A stretch of DNA of 64,000 bases from Proteles cristata cristata. Its lineage: Eukaryota > Chordata > Mammalia > Carnivora > Hyaenidae. Both the position numbers and the translations under genes were made by a program. Below, piece after piece: positions 38,775 to 51,375 of the stretch; position 1 is the first letter of the stretch, and each line of letters begins with the position of its first letter. The notes under the pieces are model-generated. The model was given only the letters and a program-made list of their open reading frames with translations. It was not told the DNA's origin and made no database searches. Location: assembly GCA_017311185.1 (NCBI GenBank), contig JAESUZ010005539.1:124001-188000 (forward strand), in the 5' to 3' direction.

Positions 38775-39630
38775 GCTTCTGGCCAAATGGCCAACAGACA
38801 CATGAAAAAATGCTCACCCATCACTCATCATCAGGGAAATAGAAATCACAACCACAATGAGATACCACCTCGCATGCGGTAGAATGGCTCACATTAACAA
38901 CACAGGCAATGACAAATGGTGGCGAGGATGCGGAGAAAGGGGAACCCTTTGCACTGCTGGGGGGAAATGCAAACTGGTGCAACCACTCTGGAAAACAGTA
39001 TGGAGGTGCCTCAAAACACTAAAAATAGAACTACTCTATGACCCAGCAATTACGTGACTAGGTATTTATCCAAAGGATGCAGGTGTGCTATTTCGAAGGT
39101 GCACATGCACCCCAATGTTTACAGCAGCGCTATTGACAATAGGCAAAGTATGGAAGGAGCCCAAATGTCCATTGACAGATGAATGGATAAAGAAGATGCT
39201 GTATATGTATACAATGGAGTAATACTCGGCAATCAAAAAGAATGAAATCTTGCCATTTGCAACAACATGGATGGGACTAGATCATATTATGCTAAGTGGA
39301 ATTAGTCAGAGAAAGACAAATATCATAGGACTTCACTCATATGTGGAATTTAAGATACAGAACAGATGAACGTAAGGGGAGAGAAGCAAAAATAATATAA
39401 AAACAGGGAGCGGAGCAAACCATAAGAGACTCTTTAATATAGAGAACAAACTGAGGGTGCTGGAGGGGGATGGGTCGGGGGATGGGCTAAATGGGTAAGG
39501 GGAACTATCGAGGCCACTTGTTGGGATGAGCACTGGGTGTTATATGTGAATGATGAATCACTAATTCTCCACCTGAAGTCATTATTGCACTATATGCCAA
39601 CTAACTTGGATGTAAATTAGAAAAAAAGAA
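38775..39630 (+). mobile_element. LINE-1 3' end, plus strand, 5'-truncated
   Basis: Starts in the ORF2 tail (GCCAACAGACACATGAAAA, GAGATACCACCTCGCATGCG, CTATGACCCAGCAATTACG) and runs through the 3' UTR (GATGAGCACTGGGTGTTATA) to an A-rich end. Exact target duplication AAGAATGGCT at 38765-38774 and 39631-39640. Dead copy; its ORF2 tail carries stops. Confidence 0.93.
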
Positions 39631-39786
39631 AAGAATGGCTCCCTTTGTGGGTTGCCGCGAGGATCCAGTGTCATTAGATTTGGTCACTGTGTCAGGGACA
39701 CAGTAGGTATGGCCTCGAATGAGTTGGGTTGTCCAGAGAGCCCTCTGCTAATGCAGAGCTGCCCCCGTGCTTTTGTTTTTTTTTTC

Positions 39787-40420
39787 AGATGATATAATTT
39801 ATTATTTTACAATGATTTAAAATTTATAGAAGAGTAGAACAGAGAGCTCTCCTAGGCCTCTCGTCCAGACTCACAGCTTGTTAACATTTGCTTTTTCGCT
39901 TTCTCTCTCACTATATATACACACATGAACCACTATTACTATTTTTTTAATGAACCATTACAGAGGAAGTTGGGGGATCCTTTTTACCCCTGAATCCTTC
40001 AGCGTATATTCATAAGAGCAAGGACATTTTCTTACGTAGAAACATAGTGAATTGTCAAGTTCAGAAAAGTTAACATTGATAAAATTATGTAACCCACAGT
40101 TCATATGTAAATTTTGCTAATTGTCCTAATAATTTCTTTTATAGCATTTTTTTTCCTGGCCTGGGTTCCAATCCAGGACCCCACATTACTTTTCACTGTC
40201 ATTCATCTGGTTTCTTTTAATCTCCTTTAATCTGGTCTCCTTAATTTGGTTCCTTATGCCTTCTTTTTCTTTTGTGACTTTGACATTTATGATGAGGAAG
40301 GCGTTGTTGACATTTGTGATGAGTACAGGCTCTTTGTTTTGTACGCTATCTCAATATTCTTGTCTCTTTCCTAAATGAGACTCAGATTATGCATTTTGGG
40401 CATGTATATTTTTGCAGTAA
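39787..40420 (-). mobile_element. Ancient LINE-1 3' end, minus strand
   Basis: CCTGGCCTGGGTTCCAATCC, TTTTAATCTCCTTTAATCTGG, TTTTGTGACTTTGACATTTA and AGTACAGGCTCTTTGTTTTG are the reverse of the family seen in sense at 15640-16290. Confidence 0.65.
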
Positions 40421-40683
40421 AGTAGGGGCCATTAGAGTTCACACATTTACAACTCATCCTGCCTGTAGATATGTTTTCCTTGGCCCAAACTGTGTTTTAA
40501 AGTTTCTGAGTTATTTTCTAATACAAAGTTGAGATAAAAATCTGGATGTCTGGCTTTCCTGAAAGGCTAGACTATCTGGCAACTCCTGGCATGCACCGTA
40601 ATAACTACAGTTGGATCGTGGCTCCCCTGTTAGATGGGAGATGGACTGTCCATTAGCAATAAAATCGTGGTGATATTTATGGT

Positions 40684-40764
40684 CATGGTGAGAATTAATG
40701 TGATATAGGTAAAGCACCTAGAACATGGTGAGAATTAAGTGTGATATAGGTAAAGCACCTAGAA
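40684..40764. repeat. 40-bp tandem duplication
   Basis: CATGGTGAGAATTAATGTGA ... ACCTAGAA (40684-40723) is followed directly by a copy with one extra G (40724-40764). Two units, within MIR-like 'AAAGCACCTAGAACA' sequence. Confidence 0.92.
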
Positions 40765-41727
40765 CATTCTGGCACGTTTTAAAAGTGAATGTTGTCACCA
40801 CCATCGTGTCATTGACATCGTTGCCACCCATCTCATCCCCATAGATATTTTAGTCTGGATTCAGCATTGTCTTGCGGTAAACTTACGTCAGCTCTCTAAT
40901 TGGACAGATTTTTCTCAATTGGGATTCCACTAGCTTCTGTCCTATGCATCAAATGGTATACAGTATGTACCACCTTTGGAGGAAGTGAGAAAATAGCCAT
41001 TCAAACCATTTTCTGTGTTCTGTGGTTCAGAGGAGGAATCTGGTTAAGTATCAGGTAGTCTATTCTGCTTTGGGGGGCACATGGGTAAATATGGCAGATT
41101 TGGTCCCACGGAACTGGCTGCTTTTCCATGAAAGGTAATAATTAAACGAGTATCAGCAGCGGAGTGGTGTGTTTTATCATGGAAGCAGGCCATGGTAGCA
41201 GGGAGGATCTAATGTGCTCTGGAGGTTGTGGAATTCCTTCATCGGGAAGATCTATTTAATCTGGTCTTGGTGTCACGGAATTCCTTCCTATGTTCTGTCT
41301 AAGGATGTATCCTTGTAAGATACCTGAGACTCCTTTTGAAGTTGTCCAGAAATATTAGAACTGTTCTTTTTTTTTATTCCAGTGCAGGTAACACAATGTT
41401 GTATTAGTTTCAGATGTGCAGAGTAGCGATTCAACAGTTTTGTACATTACTCAGTGCTTATCATGATAAGTATACTTGTTTAAAAATTTTTTGTTGTTTT
41501 CTATAGTAGCTAAATTAACTGCCTTATTATTTTTTTTGAAAATTATGTTTAAATCCAAGTTAGTTAACATATAGTATAATAATGGTTTCAGGAGTAGAAT
41601 TTAGCGGTTCATCATTTACAAATAACACTCAGTGCTCAACCCAACAAGTGCCATCAATTTAGCTCATCCTCCCAACCTACCTCTCCTCTAGCAAACCTTA
41701 GTTTGTTCTCTGTATTTAAGAGTTTCT

Positions 41728-41943
41728 TTTTTTTTAAATTTTTAATGTTTTATTTATTTCTGAGAGAGAGAGACAGCATGAGCACGGGAGGGTCAGAGAG
41801 AGAGGTAGACACAGAATCCGAAGCAGGCTCCAGGCTCTGAGCTGTCAGCACAAAGCCCAACATGGGGCTTGAACCCACAAACCATGAGATCATGACCTGA
41901 GCCGAAGTCGGACGCTTAACTAACTGAGCCACCCAGGCACCCC
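41728..41943 (-). mobile_element. Felid CAN SINE, minus strand, nested in L1 (1 of 3)
   Basis: TTTTTAATGTTTTATTTATTT, GAGCTGTCAGCACAAAGCCC and GCCACCCAGGCACCCC. Flanked by GTATTTAAGAGTTTC / GGTATTTGTTTC of the host L1. Confidence 0.94.
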
Positions 41944-41991
41944 GGTATTTGTTTCTTATGGTTTGCTTTCCTCTCTCCTTTTTGATGTTAA

Positions 41992-42212
41992 AATTTTTCT
42001 TAAATGTTTATTTATTTTGGGGAGATAAAGAGGGGGAGAGAAAGAGAGAGAGAGAGAGAAAGGCAGAGGGAGAGGGAGACACAGAATCTGAAGCAGGCTC
42101 CAGGCTCTGAGCTATTAGCCCAGAGCCCAACGTGGGGCTTGAACTCATGAGTGTGAGATCCTGACCTGAGTTGAAGTCAGTCACTTAACTGTCTGAGCCA
42201 TCCAGGTGCCCC
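41992..42212 (-). mobile_element. Felid CAN SINE, minus strand, nested in L1 (2 of 3)
   Basis: TTCTTAAATGTTTATTTATTT, expanded (GA)n, GAGCTATTAGCCCAGAGCCC and GAGCCATCCAGGTGCCCC. More diverged than its left neighbour. Confidence 0.92.
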
Positions 42213-42215
42213 TAA

Positions 42216-42438
42216 AAAAATACTTTTTAATGCTTTTTATTTTTGAGAGAGACAGAGAGATTGAGAGAGAGAGAGCAAGTGGCCATGGGACAGAGAGAGG
42301 GAGTCACAGAATCTGAAGCAGGCTCCAGGCTCTGAGCTGTCAGCCACAGAGCCTGATGCAGGGCTCAAACTCACAAACTGTGAGATCATGATCTGAGCTG
42401 AAGTCAGACACCCAGTTGACTGAGCCACCCAGGCGCCT
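42216..42438 (-). mobile_element. Felid CAN SINE, minus strand, nested in L1 (3 of 3)
   Basis: TTTTTAATGCTTTTTATTTTT, GAGCTGTCAGCCACAGAGCC and GAGCCACCCAGGCGCCTCC. Directly abuts the second copy, so inserted in its T-rich end. Confidence 0.92.
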
Positions 42439-43877
42439 CCCTCCCTCTCTGTTTTTATCTTATTTTTCTTTCCCTTCCCCTAGCTTCATCTGTTTTGTTT
42501 TTTAAATTCCACATGAGTGAAATAATAAGGTTTTTGTCTTTCTCTGATGTATTTCACTTAGTATAATACATTCTAGTTCCATCCATGTTGTTGCAAATGG
42601 CAAGATTGCATTCTTTTTGATTGCCGAGTGACATTCTGTTGTATATATACGTATATCTATATGTCTGTGTATTATATATTCATATCTATATACCACATCT
42701 TCTTTATCCATTCATCAGTTGGTGGACTTTTGGGCTCTTTCCATAATTTGGCTATTATTTATAGTGTTGCTATAAATATTGGGGTGCATGTGCCCCTTCG
42801 AATCAGCATTTTTGTATCCTTTGGATAAATAACCTAGTACTGCAATTGTTGGGTCATAGAATAGCTCTATTCTTAATATTTTGAGGAACCTCCATACAGT
42901 TTTCCAGAGTGGCTGTGCCAGTTTGCATTCCCACCAACAGTGCATGAAGTATTCCACCTTTCTCTGCATCCTTGCCAACATCTGTTCTTCCCTGAGCTGT
43001 TAATTGTAGCCATTCTGACGGGTTTGAGGTGGTATCTCATTGTGGTTTTGATTTGATAATGAATGTTGTTGAGCATTTTTTCATGTGTCTGTTGGTCATC
43101 TGGATGTCTTCTTTGGAAAAGTGTCTATTCATGTCTTTTGCCCATTTCTTCACTGGATTATTTGTTTTTTGGGTGTTGAGTTTGAGAAGTTCTTTATAGA
43201 TTTTGGGTACTAACCCTTTATCCAGTATGTTATTTGTAAATGTCTTCTTCCATTTTGTAGGCTGCCTTTTAATTTTGATGATTGTTTCCTTTGCTTTTTG
43301 TCATTTTTGCTTTTGTTTCCCTTGCCTCCGGAGACGTGTTTAATAAGAAGTTACCGTGGTCAAGGTCAACGAGGTTGTTGCCTGTCTTCTCATCTAGGAT
43401 TTTGATGCTTTCCTGCCTCACATTTAGATCTCTTATCCATTTTGAGTTTATTTTTGTGTGTGGTGTAAGAAAGTGGTCCAGGTTCCTTCTTCTGCATGTT
43501 GTTGTTCAGTTTTCCCCGCATCATTTGCTGAAGAGACTGTCTTTTTTCCATTGCATAATCTTTACTGCTTTGTGGATGATTAGTTGGCCATACATTTGTG
43601 GTTCCATTTCTGGGTTCTCTGTTCTATTCCATTGATCTGTGTGTCTGTTTTTGTGCCAATACTATACTGTCTTGATGATTACAGGTTTGTAATACAGCTT
43701 GAAGTCCAGAATTGTGATGCCTCCAGCTTTGGATTTCATTTCCGACATTGCTTTGGCTAGTTGTCTTTTCTGGTTTCATACAAATTTTAGAATTGTTCTA
43801 TCTCTGTGAAAAATGCTAGTGTTATTTTGATGGGGATTGCATTGAATATGTAGATTGCTTTGGGTAGTATCGACATT

Positions 43878-44306
43878 TTAGCAATAATTTGCTCTTCCAA
43901 TCCATGAGCATGGAATGTTTCTCCATTTCTTTGTGTCTTCTTCAATTTTTTTCATGAGCTTTCTATAGTTTTCAGTGTATAGATCTTTTACCTCTTTGGT
44001 TAGGTTTATTCCTACATATTTTCTGGGTTTTGGTGCAATTGTAAATGGGATTGATTCCTTGATTTCTCTTTCTGCTGCTTCATTATTGGTGTATAGAAAT
44101 GCAACTGATTTCTCTACATTAATTTTATATCCTTGGACTTTGCTGAATTCATGTATCAGTACTTGCAGTTTTTTGGTGAAATCTTTCGGATTTTCCACAT
44201 AGAGTATCATGTCATCTGTGAAGAGTGAAAGTTTGAGTTCCTCCTTGCCAGTTTGGATGCCTTTTATTTCTTCTTGTTGTCTGACTGCTGAGGCTAGGAC
44301 TTCCAC
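43878..44306 (-). pseudogene. LINE-1 ORF2 reverse-transcriptase fragment
   Basis: 142 open codons of L1 ORF2 (reverse transcriptase C-terminal half): [40 protein letters not shown] and [17 protein letters not shown], then frame loss. Lies within the minus-strand L1 at 41525-44445. No endonuclease domain and no ORF1; not a host gene. Confidence 0.9.
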
Positions 44307-46714
44307 TACTATGTTGAGCAGCAGTGGGGAGTAAGGACATCCCTGTCGTGTTCCTGACCTTAGGGAGAAAGCTTTCAGTTTTTCCCCATTGAGGATGATA
44401 TTAGCTGTGGGTCTTTACATATGGCCTTTATGATGTAGAGGATGGTAAGTGTCTCTTCATCCCCTTGACCTGTTTCAACCATCTGCCACCTTCCTCCCCT
44501 CTGGTAACCATCTCTTTGTACTCTATAGTCAAGAGTCTGTTTTTTGGTTTGTCTTTTTTCCCCTTTGTTCGTTTGTTTTGTTTCTTAAATTCCACATACA
44601 AGTAAAATCATGTTATTTGTGATTCCCTGACTTATTTTCACTTAGCATTGTATGTCGTTGTATATGGCAAGAGTTCATTCTTCTATATGGCTGAATAATA
44701 TTTCACTCTCATTATATATATCTCATCGTCTTTATCCTTTCATCTATTGATGGACACTTGGGCTGCTCCCATAATTTGGCTATTGTCAGTGAGGCTGCAA
44801 TAAACATGAAGGGGCATGTATCCCTTTGCATTGGTGTTTTTGAATTTTTTTTTTTTTTTTATAAATACCAAGTAGTACAGTAGCTGGATGATAGGGTAGT
44901 TCTCAATTTGACTTCTTGAGGAACCTCCATACTGCTTTCCACAGTAGCTGCACCAGTTTGCATTCCCATCAATGGTGCAAGAGGGTTCTTTTTTTCCACA
45001 TCCTTGTCAACACTTGTTGTTTCTTGTGTTTTTGATTTTAGGCCTTCCGACAGATGTGAGGTGATATCTCATTGTAGTTTTGATTTGCATTTCCCTCATG
45101 AGGAGTGATGTTGAGCATCTTTTCCTGTGTCTGTTGGCCATCTGGATATCTTCCTTGGAGAAATGTCTGTCTTATTTTTAAATCAGGTTATTTGCGTTTT
45201 TGGGTGCTGAGTTTTATAAGGTCTTTGTATGTTTTGTATAGTAACCCTTTATTGGCTACGTCATTTGCAGATACCCTCTCTCGTTTCAAAGGTTGTCTTT
45301 TAATTTTGTTCATCGTTTCCTTTGCTGTGCAGAAACTGTGTAGTTTGATGAACTCCCAATAGTTAATTTTTCCCTTGCCTCAGGAGACATATCTAGAAAA
45401 ATGCTGTTACAACTGATGGCAGATAAATTACTGCCTATCCTCTCTTCTAGGAATTATATGGTTTCAAGTCTCACATTTGGGTCTTTAATATATTTTGAGG
45501 TAATCTTTTCGTATGGTATAAGAAAGTTGTCCAATTTCATTCCTTTGCATGTAGCTATCCAGTTTTCCCAGGGCCATTTGTTGAAGAGACTTTTCCCACT
45601 GCATATTCTTTCCTCCTTTTTCACAGATTAGTTGACCATCTACTCATGGGTTTATTTCTGCACTTTCTCTTCTGTTCCATTGATCCATATGTTTATTTTT
45701 GTGCTAGTGTCATACTATTTTGATTCCTACAGCTTTGTAGTATAACTTGAAATCTGGAATTGTGATGCTTCCATCTTTGTTTTTCTTTTTCAAAATTATT
45801 TTGACTATTTGGGTTTTTTTAATGGCTCCACACAAATTTTAAGATTCTGTGTTCTAGTTCCGTAAAAAATGCTGTTGTTATTTTGAGAGGTTATTAAAAC
45901 TGTTTTTTAGTCATGGAGTGAAAAGGTGTAGATGTTGAATTCCAAGTAGTTTCAAAGGTTCCTATGTTGGCTTGGGTAAGATCATCTTTTTAAAAAATTC
46001 TGAAAATAGAACTAGTTTAGATTTATTACTGAGAGGGCTATACGCTTATTAGGAACATAATAATTTTGTTTAAGTAATGTACATTTTTATCAGAGAACTA
46101 TTTTAAAAAAGTCTTCTGGTTTTGGTGGCTATTTTCTTAATCTCATTTCATAAGATAACCCTTATGTTATGCTGTCTAATGAGTTATAAACATAATAGCC
46201 GAGTAAAAGGAAGTTTTGTTGTTTGTGTATGCGTTCATTGGGTCTTTTTACTTCAGTTTTATTTTTTTTTTTGCAGCTTGGGATTTTAGTAAGGTTCTGA
46301 AAAGGTTCTTTTGGTCCTGACCTTCACCATGGACCACCGTGGATTATTTTGCCACTTTATCTGTTGCAAATTTAGGAAACTGAATGTAGAACATTTTTGG
46401 TGGTGGCCAATGACCAGCGGCCTTAAAAAATTAAAACTCCTGGCAGATTCCGGTGTGATTTCCCCTGCCCCCTAGTGTCTATCTTTATCTTTTGCATGAT
46501 CTCTCTTTGAGTATATGGATCAACCTTTAATCACTTACTAGTAGTTTGGATTGCCTTCTCTAGATAGAAGGGTTATTAGTTTATTTGTTCATGGTTTCCA
46601 AACCACTTTAAATGCCTTCCTTGAAAAGTTAACTACCTAACCCATTGAGTTACATTGACTTATAGTTACTTCGTATGACCCTGTTAATGTTGGTTTTGAA
46701 AATGAACAAATCAG

Positions 46715-47375
46715 GAGACTTCAGATGCTGGCGAGGATGCGGAGAAATGGGCACCCTCCTACACTGTTGGTGGGAAAGTAAACCGGTGCAGCCCCTCTGG
46801 AAAACAGTGTGGAGGTTCCTCAAAAAATTAACAGTAGAACTCCCCTATGACCCAGCAATAGCACTGCTAGGAATTTACCCGAGGGATACAGGAGTGCTGA
46901 TGCATAGGGGCACATGTACCCCAATATTCATAGCAGCGCTCTCAACAATAGCCAGAACATGCAAAGAGCCTAAGTGTCCATCAGCGGATGAATGGATCAA
47001 GAAGATGTGGTTTATCTCTTCATGGCAATGAGAAAGAATGAAATCTGGCCATGTGTAGCAACATGGATGGAACTAGAGGGTGTTATGTTGAGCGAAATAA
47101 GTCAGGCAGAGAAGGACAGATACCATATGTTTGTACGTATAGGAGGGTTAGGAGGAACTTAACGAAGGACCATGGGGGAGAAGAAGGGGGAAAATAGTTG
47201 GGGAGAGGGAGGGAGGCAAACCATGAGAGACTCTTGAATGCTGAGAACAAACTGAGGGCTGACGGGAGTGGGGGGAGGGGAAGGGGGGGATGGGCCTGGA
47301 GGAGGGCACTTGTGGGGATGAGCACTGGGTGTTATATGGAAACCATCTTGACAGTAAACTATTAAAAAAAAAAAA
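46715..47375 (+). mobile_element. LINE-1 3' end, plus strand, 5'-truncated
   Basis: CTGGCGAGGATGCGGAGAAAT, ACACTGTTGGTGGGAAAG, AACTCCCCTATGACCCAGC, then 3' UTR with GGGGATGAGCACTGGGTG and AACTATTAAAAAAAAAAAA. It accounts for the 118-codon open frame at 46675-47031, an ORF2 tail piece. Confidence 0.92.
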
Positions 47376-47704
47376 AGAAGAAAAAAGAAAACTAAATTTG
47401 CCATTTGAAAATAGTCCCTGACACGTTAGACCGCCATTAGCTTCTCTGAAGACTGCGTTGCTACCTTACTCATCCTTCTACCTCTGTATTGTTACTCAGC
47501 CGAGTATCGCACACATAAGAGATGTTTGTAAGTGTCTGTTGCAGAAAGATTGAATGGTTGAGAGCCTGCAGTGTCTGATACGGGTTACATGTCACCTTGA
47601 ATCATTATCATATTGGCTGCCTATGGGATTCTGTTGTGGCTAAGTCTGGCAATACAGGTACTGACATTTAGATGGTTTGCTATAAGGAAGTAGAGACCAT
47701 GGTT

Positions 47705-47800
47705 AGTTTTGTTTGTCACCGTTCTATCCCTGGCACTTCACATTGTTCCAGGCACATAGTAAATATTCCATACATATTTATCAAAAGAATGAGGGAATGC
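47705..47800 (+). repeat. L2 LINE 3' tip, plus strand
   Basis: TATCCCTGGCACTTCACATTG and CAGGCACATAGTAAATATTCC are the L2 3' terminal words. Confidence 0.65.
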
Positions 47801-47899
47801 CCCAGAGCATCACCCATTATTATTGGTCATTAGGCTTTTTACTCTTGAGAGCTGAAGCCGGAACCTGAAGGAAATCATGCAAAATGGTTAAATATGGAT

Positions 47900-48132
47900 T
47901 TTATTTTATTTTATTTTTTAAATGTTTTATTTATTTCTGGGAGAGGGAGAGAGCATGAGCGGGGGAGGGTTAGAGAGAGAGAGAGAGAGGGAGACACAGA
48001 ATCTGAAACAGGCTCCGGGCTCTGAGCTGGCAATCAGCACAGAGCCTGACGCGGGGCTTGAACCCACAAACGGTGAGATCATGACCTGAGCCGAAGTTGG
48101 ACGCACAACAGACTGAGCCACCCAGGCGGCCC
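47900..48132 (-). mobile_element. Felid CAN SINE, minus strand (GGCAATCAGCAC variant)
   Basis: AATGTTTTATTTATTTCTGG, GAGCTGGCAATCAGCACAG and GAGCCACCCAGGCGGCCC. The ATGGATTTTA word flanks both ends. Shares the three-base insertion in GGC(A/G)..TCAGCAC with the copies at 21527 and 56688. Confidence 0.94.
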
Positions 48133-51100
48133 ATGGATTTTAAATTACTTGACACACCATAGGTATAGGTATTGCTTTTGAGACACAGGATTCTTCTTTT
48201 CAGCACATACTTTAGCAGCTGTGAACAATTGTTTTCTAGCGCTCCCTTTAAATTTAAGATGCCAGTTTACCCTTGAGGGTTAGTGTGTTTTGTTGGTGCT
48301 AGTGTATTATGGCAGATTTCTTGATATAGTTACATTTAACGTGTGACTTTCTAATCTCTAGAAGATAAGAACTTTATTGTTGAGATGGTACTTTTGGAGT
48401 TTTTAAAAAATGGTACAGTTCAGAGAAGGTACATTTAGAGTTCTGCTAATCACATTCACTTGACCTTCTGTAACATACCCACTGATTTTATATTCTTTTA
48501 CAAAACTGCTTCACGAGTTGATTTTCCAGCTTAAGCTGGGAGGAATGTTGGGGAGTTTAGGGCTGGATTGGGAAACGTTCAGGAGATGAAGATTTGCATC
48601 TTGTGGTACGAGGTTTCCACACCTTTGTCCTCGGCATCATGTTTGCCTGTAAGGCCGGTGCATGTTTGAAAGCTGAACCTTGCAGAGGTGCTGTCGGCTC
48701 GCATTTTTGTTTATGCTGTGAGCCTCTGTCCTGTTGCCATTATGAACATTTATTTGCACTCTAGTCTTGGAAATGGCCCGCTTGCAGAGGGACCATGCCT
48801 GCCTTTATGCTAAGGAACTGCCATATGGATAAATGGCAGTTGAGACTTTTACAGCTGGTAGAAAGCAGGTAGAAAACTCAGTCTGAAGGACCAAATCTGA
48901 TCTGAGGAAGAGCTATGTTGCCAGTGCATGAGCATTTTCGTAACTGTTTGTGATCAGAAAATTCAGAGCTCTGATTCCTGCATTAGCCCTAAGTCTGCCC
49001 TTTGGCACCTTCATTTAGTGACTGGATCATTCAAGGCTGAGCCTCAAGGGCCAGCACTTCTCTAATAATTATATAAAGTGGGCTGATGTGGCAACCTTAA
49101 CTCACTGTTGAATTGGGCATGATTAAAGTCTCAAGGCTGTATTAATATGGATTCTCTCTGTCCTGCAGGCCATTATCTTATTGTTTTCCAGTTTGCCATT
49201 TTTGGAAACCAGAGATGGAACATTTTGTTGATGAATTTTTTTTCCCCTATCAGTGCGAATGGGCTGTTTCTGTTTTGCGTTTGCTGGAGACCAGCATCAG
49301 GCAAATGAATGAAAACATTAGAGTTTATGCAGACCCTAGGCTGTTTGTCCCGTCCATCTTGTTATTTAGGTAAATCGTTGGCAGTTTTTTTTTTTTTTGG
49401 CAGAATCAGCAGCCAGGGTGCTGCGAGCAGTTTTTGTTTTACTCACATTATTGACTGGTAACACTCTTAATGAGACAATAATTGGGAAATCGTATCATGG
49501 TCGTCGTACTCATAAAACACGATTCTTGGATTGCTGGCAGCCAGGCCGAGGAGTTGCATATGCAGCCTGAACGGGGAGAGCAAAGGATGAGTGGCCAGTG
49601 TGCCCAGCTTTTAAATTCATCAGACCCCTGCTGCTTAAATTGCCCCAGCTGTTAATGCTGGAACCATTACAGTAATGGACTCAGCAAATGAAGGAGAACG
49701 AAGACACGCACACTTTATTACCAGAGGGGCAATTTTCTCTTCATCTGTAATAGCAGCCGTGCCTCATATTGATCAGACCATCAAGATACTAATCCTCTGT
49801 AAAATTACTTGTTATAACTGAAAATGTGTTAATCCAAATCAGTCTGTGTCCTGACTGTCTACTTACTATTGAATACAGACTATTAGATGGTTTATTTTTC
49901 ATGATTTAAAGCCTCTGCCCTGAAAATGGTTGGCGTTTCCCTCGCAACACTGAGCGCTTAATCTTAGCTGTAGCCCAGGGTTGTCTTTTTGTTTTAAACA
50001 GAACATCACCCACTTAATTAAGGAGTGAGTGTCTGTCTTACTGTCTGAGTTATGCCGGTGTTTTATGTTCCTCTGGATTTATTAAGTGTCTTGTTTTACA
50101 TTCAGCCCGTGGTTTGTGCTGTAAATAAAAATAGGCCCATCTTGCACATATTAGAAATTTGCAGGTAGCAAATGTCAATAAGCACCAGGGATGTAAGGTG
50201 CTTTGATTTATATTTCAGGCACCACGTTGTGCTTTGTCGATTGAACCCAAAGGCAGGATGCATCCTGGTGTCTTCTGTGTAGCAGATGTGTTTTTGCATC
50301 GTTGTGTGAGAAAGTTTATGGTTATTTCTGCATCCTTGGTTCAGTAGATTGCCTTTTAGACAATGAGGCATGTCTGCTCCCCTCCTTGTGTTTTGTGAAA
50401 TGACTGTAGCTTGGAATTGTTATAAGAGACCTGTGAGAAATGGAGTTTTACCTTCCTTAATATTTAGAATTGTAGGAATTACTCCTTCAAATTTCCATTT
50501 TAGCCTCTACCTATGTTATATGTTGATCTGTACACAGGCTGAGATGCTCTCCTTGTGATATTTTTATTTATTCTTCTGTATTGTGATTGCTCAGAGCGCT
50601 GGTATGTATGGCATTCTCTTAGAGTTCATCCAGAAATACTTAATCAGCGCTCTTTGTGTGCCAAGAATTGTGTTAGAGGCTGGAAATGCAAAGATGAATA
50701 GGATACGGTCTTTGCCGTGGAGGACCTTGGCTCAGTGAGCAAATAATTACCGTAATTGCAGTACAGCAAGCGGTGAAAACCTCCTGTGAATGTAGTTCCT
50801 GGAAGCGGATGCCAGTTATGGGTCCAGTAGTAAAATCAGCCTCATCGATTTTTCTTGTGTCACCCAAAGCAGAACTGTGCAGTTTAATCACACTTTAAGA
50901 CTTGCAGCTGAATGATTCCTTGGCTGTTTGATAGAAATCTCGTCTTTTCTCACTTTTACTGCCCCCTGGAGACCGTGAGAGGAAGGATTTCCAAAAATAT
51001 TTTGATCAGTGACCATAGTTGTGGATAGGTATAGGTTCCCATGGAGATTACTTTAAAGGGGATAGTGCTTATTTGATTGTTTATGTTGTGACATTTATAT

Positions 51101-51146
51101 TGTAAATCAGTCTTGTTGCTTTATAGTATGGTTTATCCGGAGAGAC

Positions 51147-51375
51147 AGTAGCCAACGTTGTGCTTAAGAGTATGGACTTTGGACCCAGTCGGCCTTGTTT
51201 ATTCCCTAGCTTCCCTACTTATTAGCTGAATGATCTTGGGCAAGTCACCTAATCCTGAGCCTCAATCTTCAGCTGTAAAATGGGGTTAATAATAGTGTGA
51301 GGATTAAATGATTTAATATATGTAAACTACTTAGAATAATGTTGGGTCTATGTAGTGTTTTATAAGCATTAGTTG
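51147..51375 (+). mobile_element. MIR element, plus strand
   Basis: TTAAGAGTATGGACTTTGGAC, TGAATGATCTTGGGCAAGTC, AGCTGTAAAATGGGGTTAAT and GAGGATTAAATGATTTAAT follow the MIR consensus over nearly full length. Confidence 0.88.

Larger units (their letters stand above)
41525..44445 (-). mobile_element. Younger carnivore LINE-1, minus strand, 5'-truncated, with three SINEs
   Basis: 3' UTR at 41525-41727 (AAATCCAAGTTAGTTAACAT), continued at 41944-41991 and 42439 onwards, then ORF2 3' part. A piece of ORF2 reverse transcriptase is open at 43878-44306 ([18 protein letters not shown], then [20 protein letters not shown]). The catalytic box reads FTDD where active L1 has FADD. It breaks off near 44445, so it is 5'-truncated and dead. 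Confidence 0.88.
41365..45900 (-). mobile_element. Old LINE-1, minus strand, split by a younger L1
   Basis: Outer pieces at about 41365-41510 (AACACAATGTTGTATTAG, ATGATAAGTATACTTG) and about 44450-45900 (GTAAGTGTCTCTTCATCCCC, TAACCATCTCTTTGTACTC, then ORF2-tail words such as CATTGTAGTTTTGATTTGC) read on from each other as one reversed L1. The younger L1 at 41525-44445 sits between them at a GATAAGT-like word. Strongly mutated. Confidence 0.7.

Noticed and set aside
43282..43635. 117-codon plus-strand frame
   Set aside because: Antisense shadow of the LINE-1 ORF2 on the minus strand.
46675..47031. 118-codon plus-strand frame
   Set aside because: It is the tail of LINE-1 ORF2 (words such as [16 protein letters not shown]) and not a host gene.
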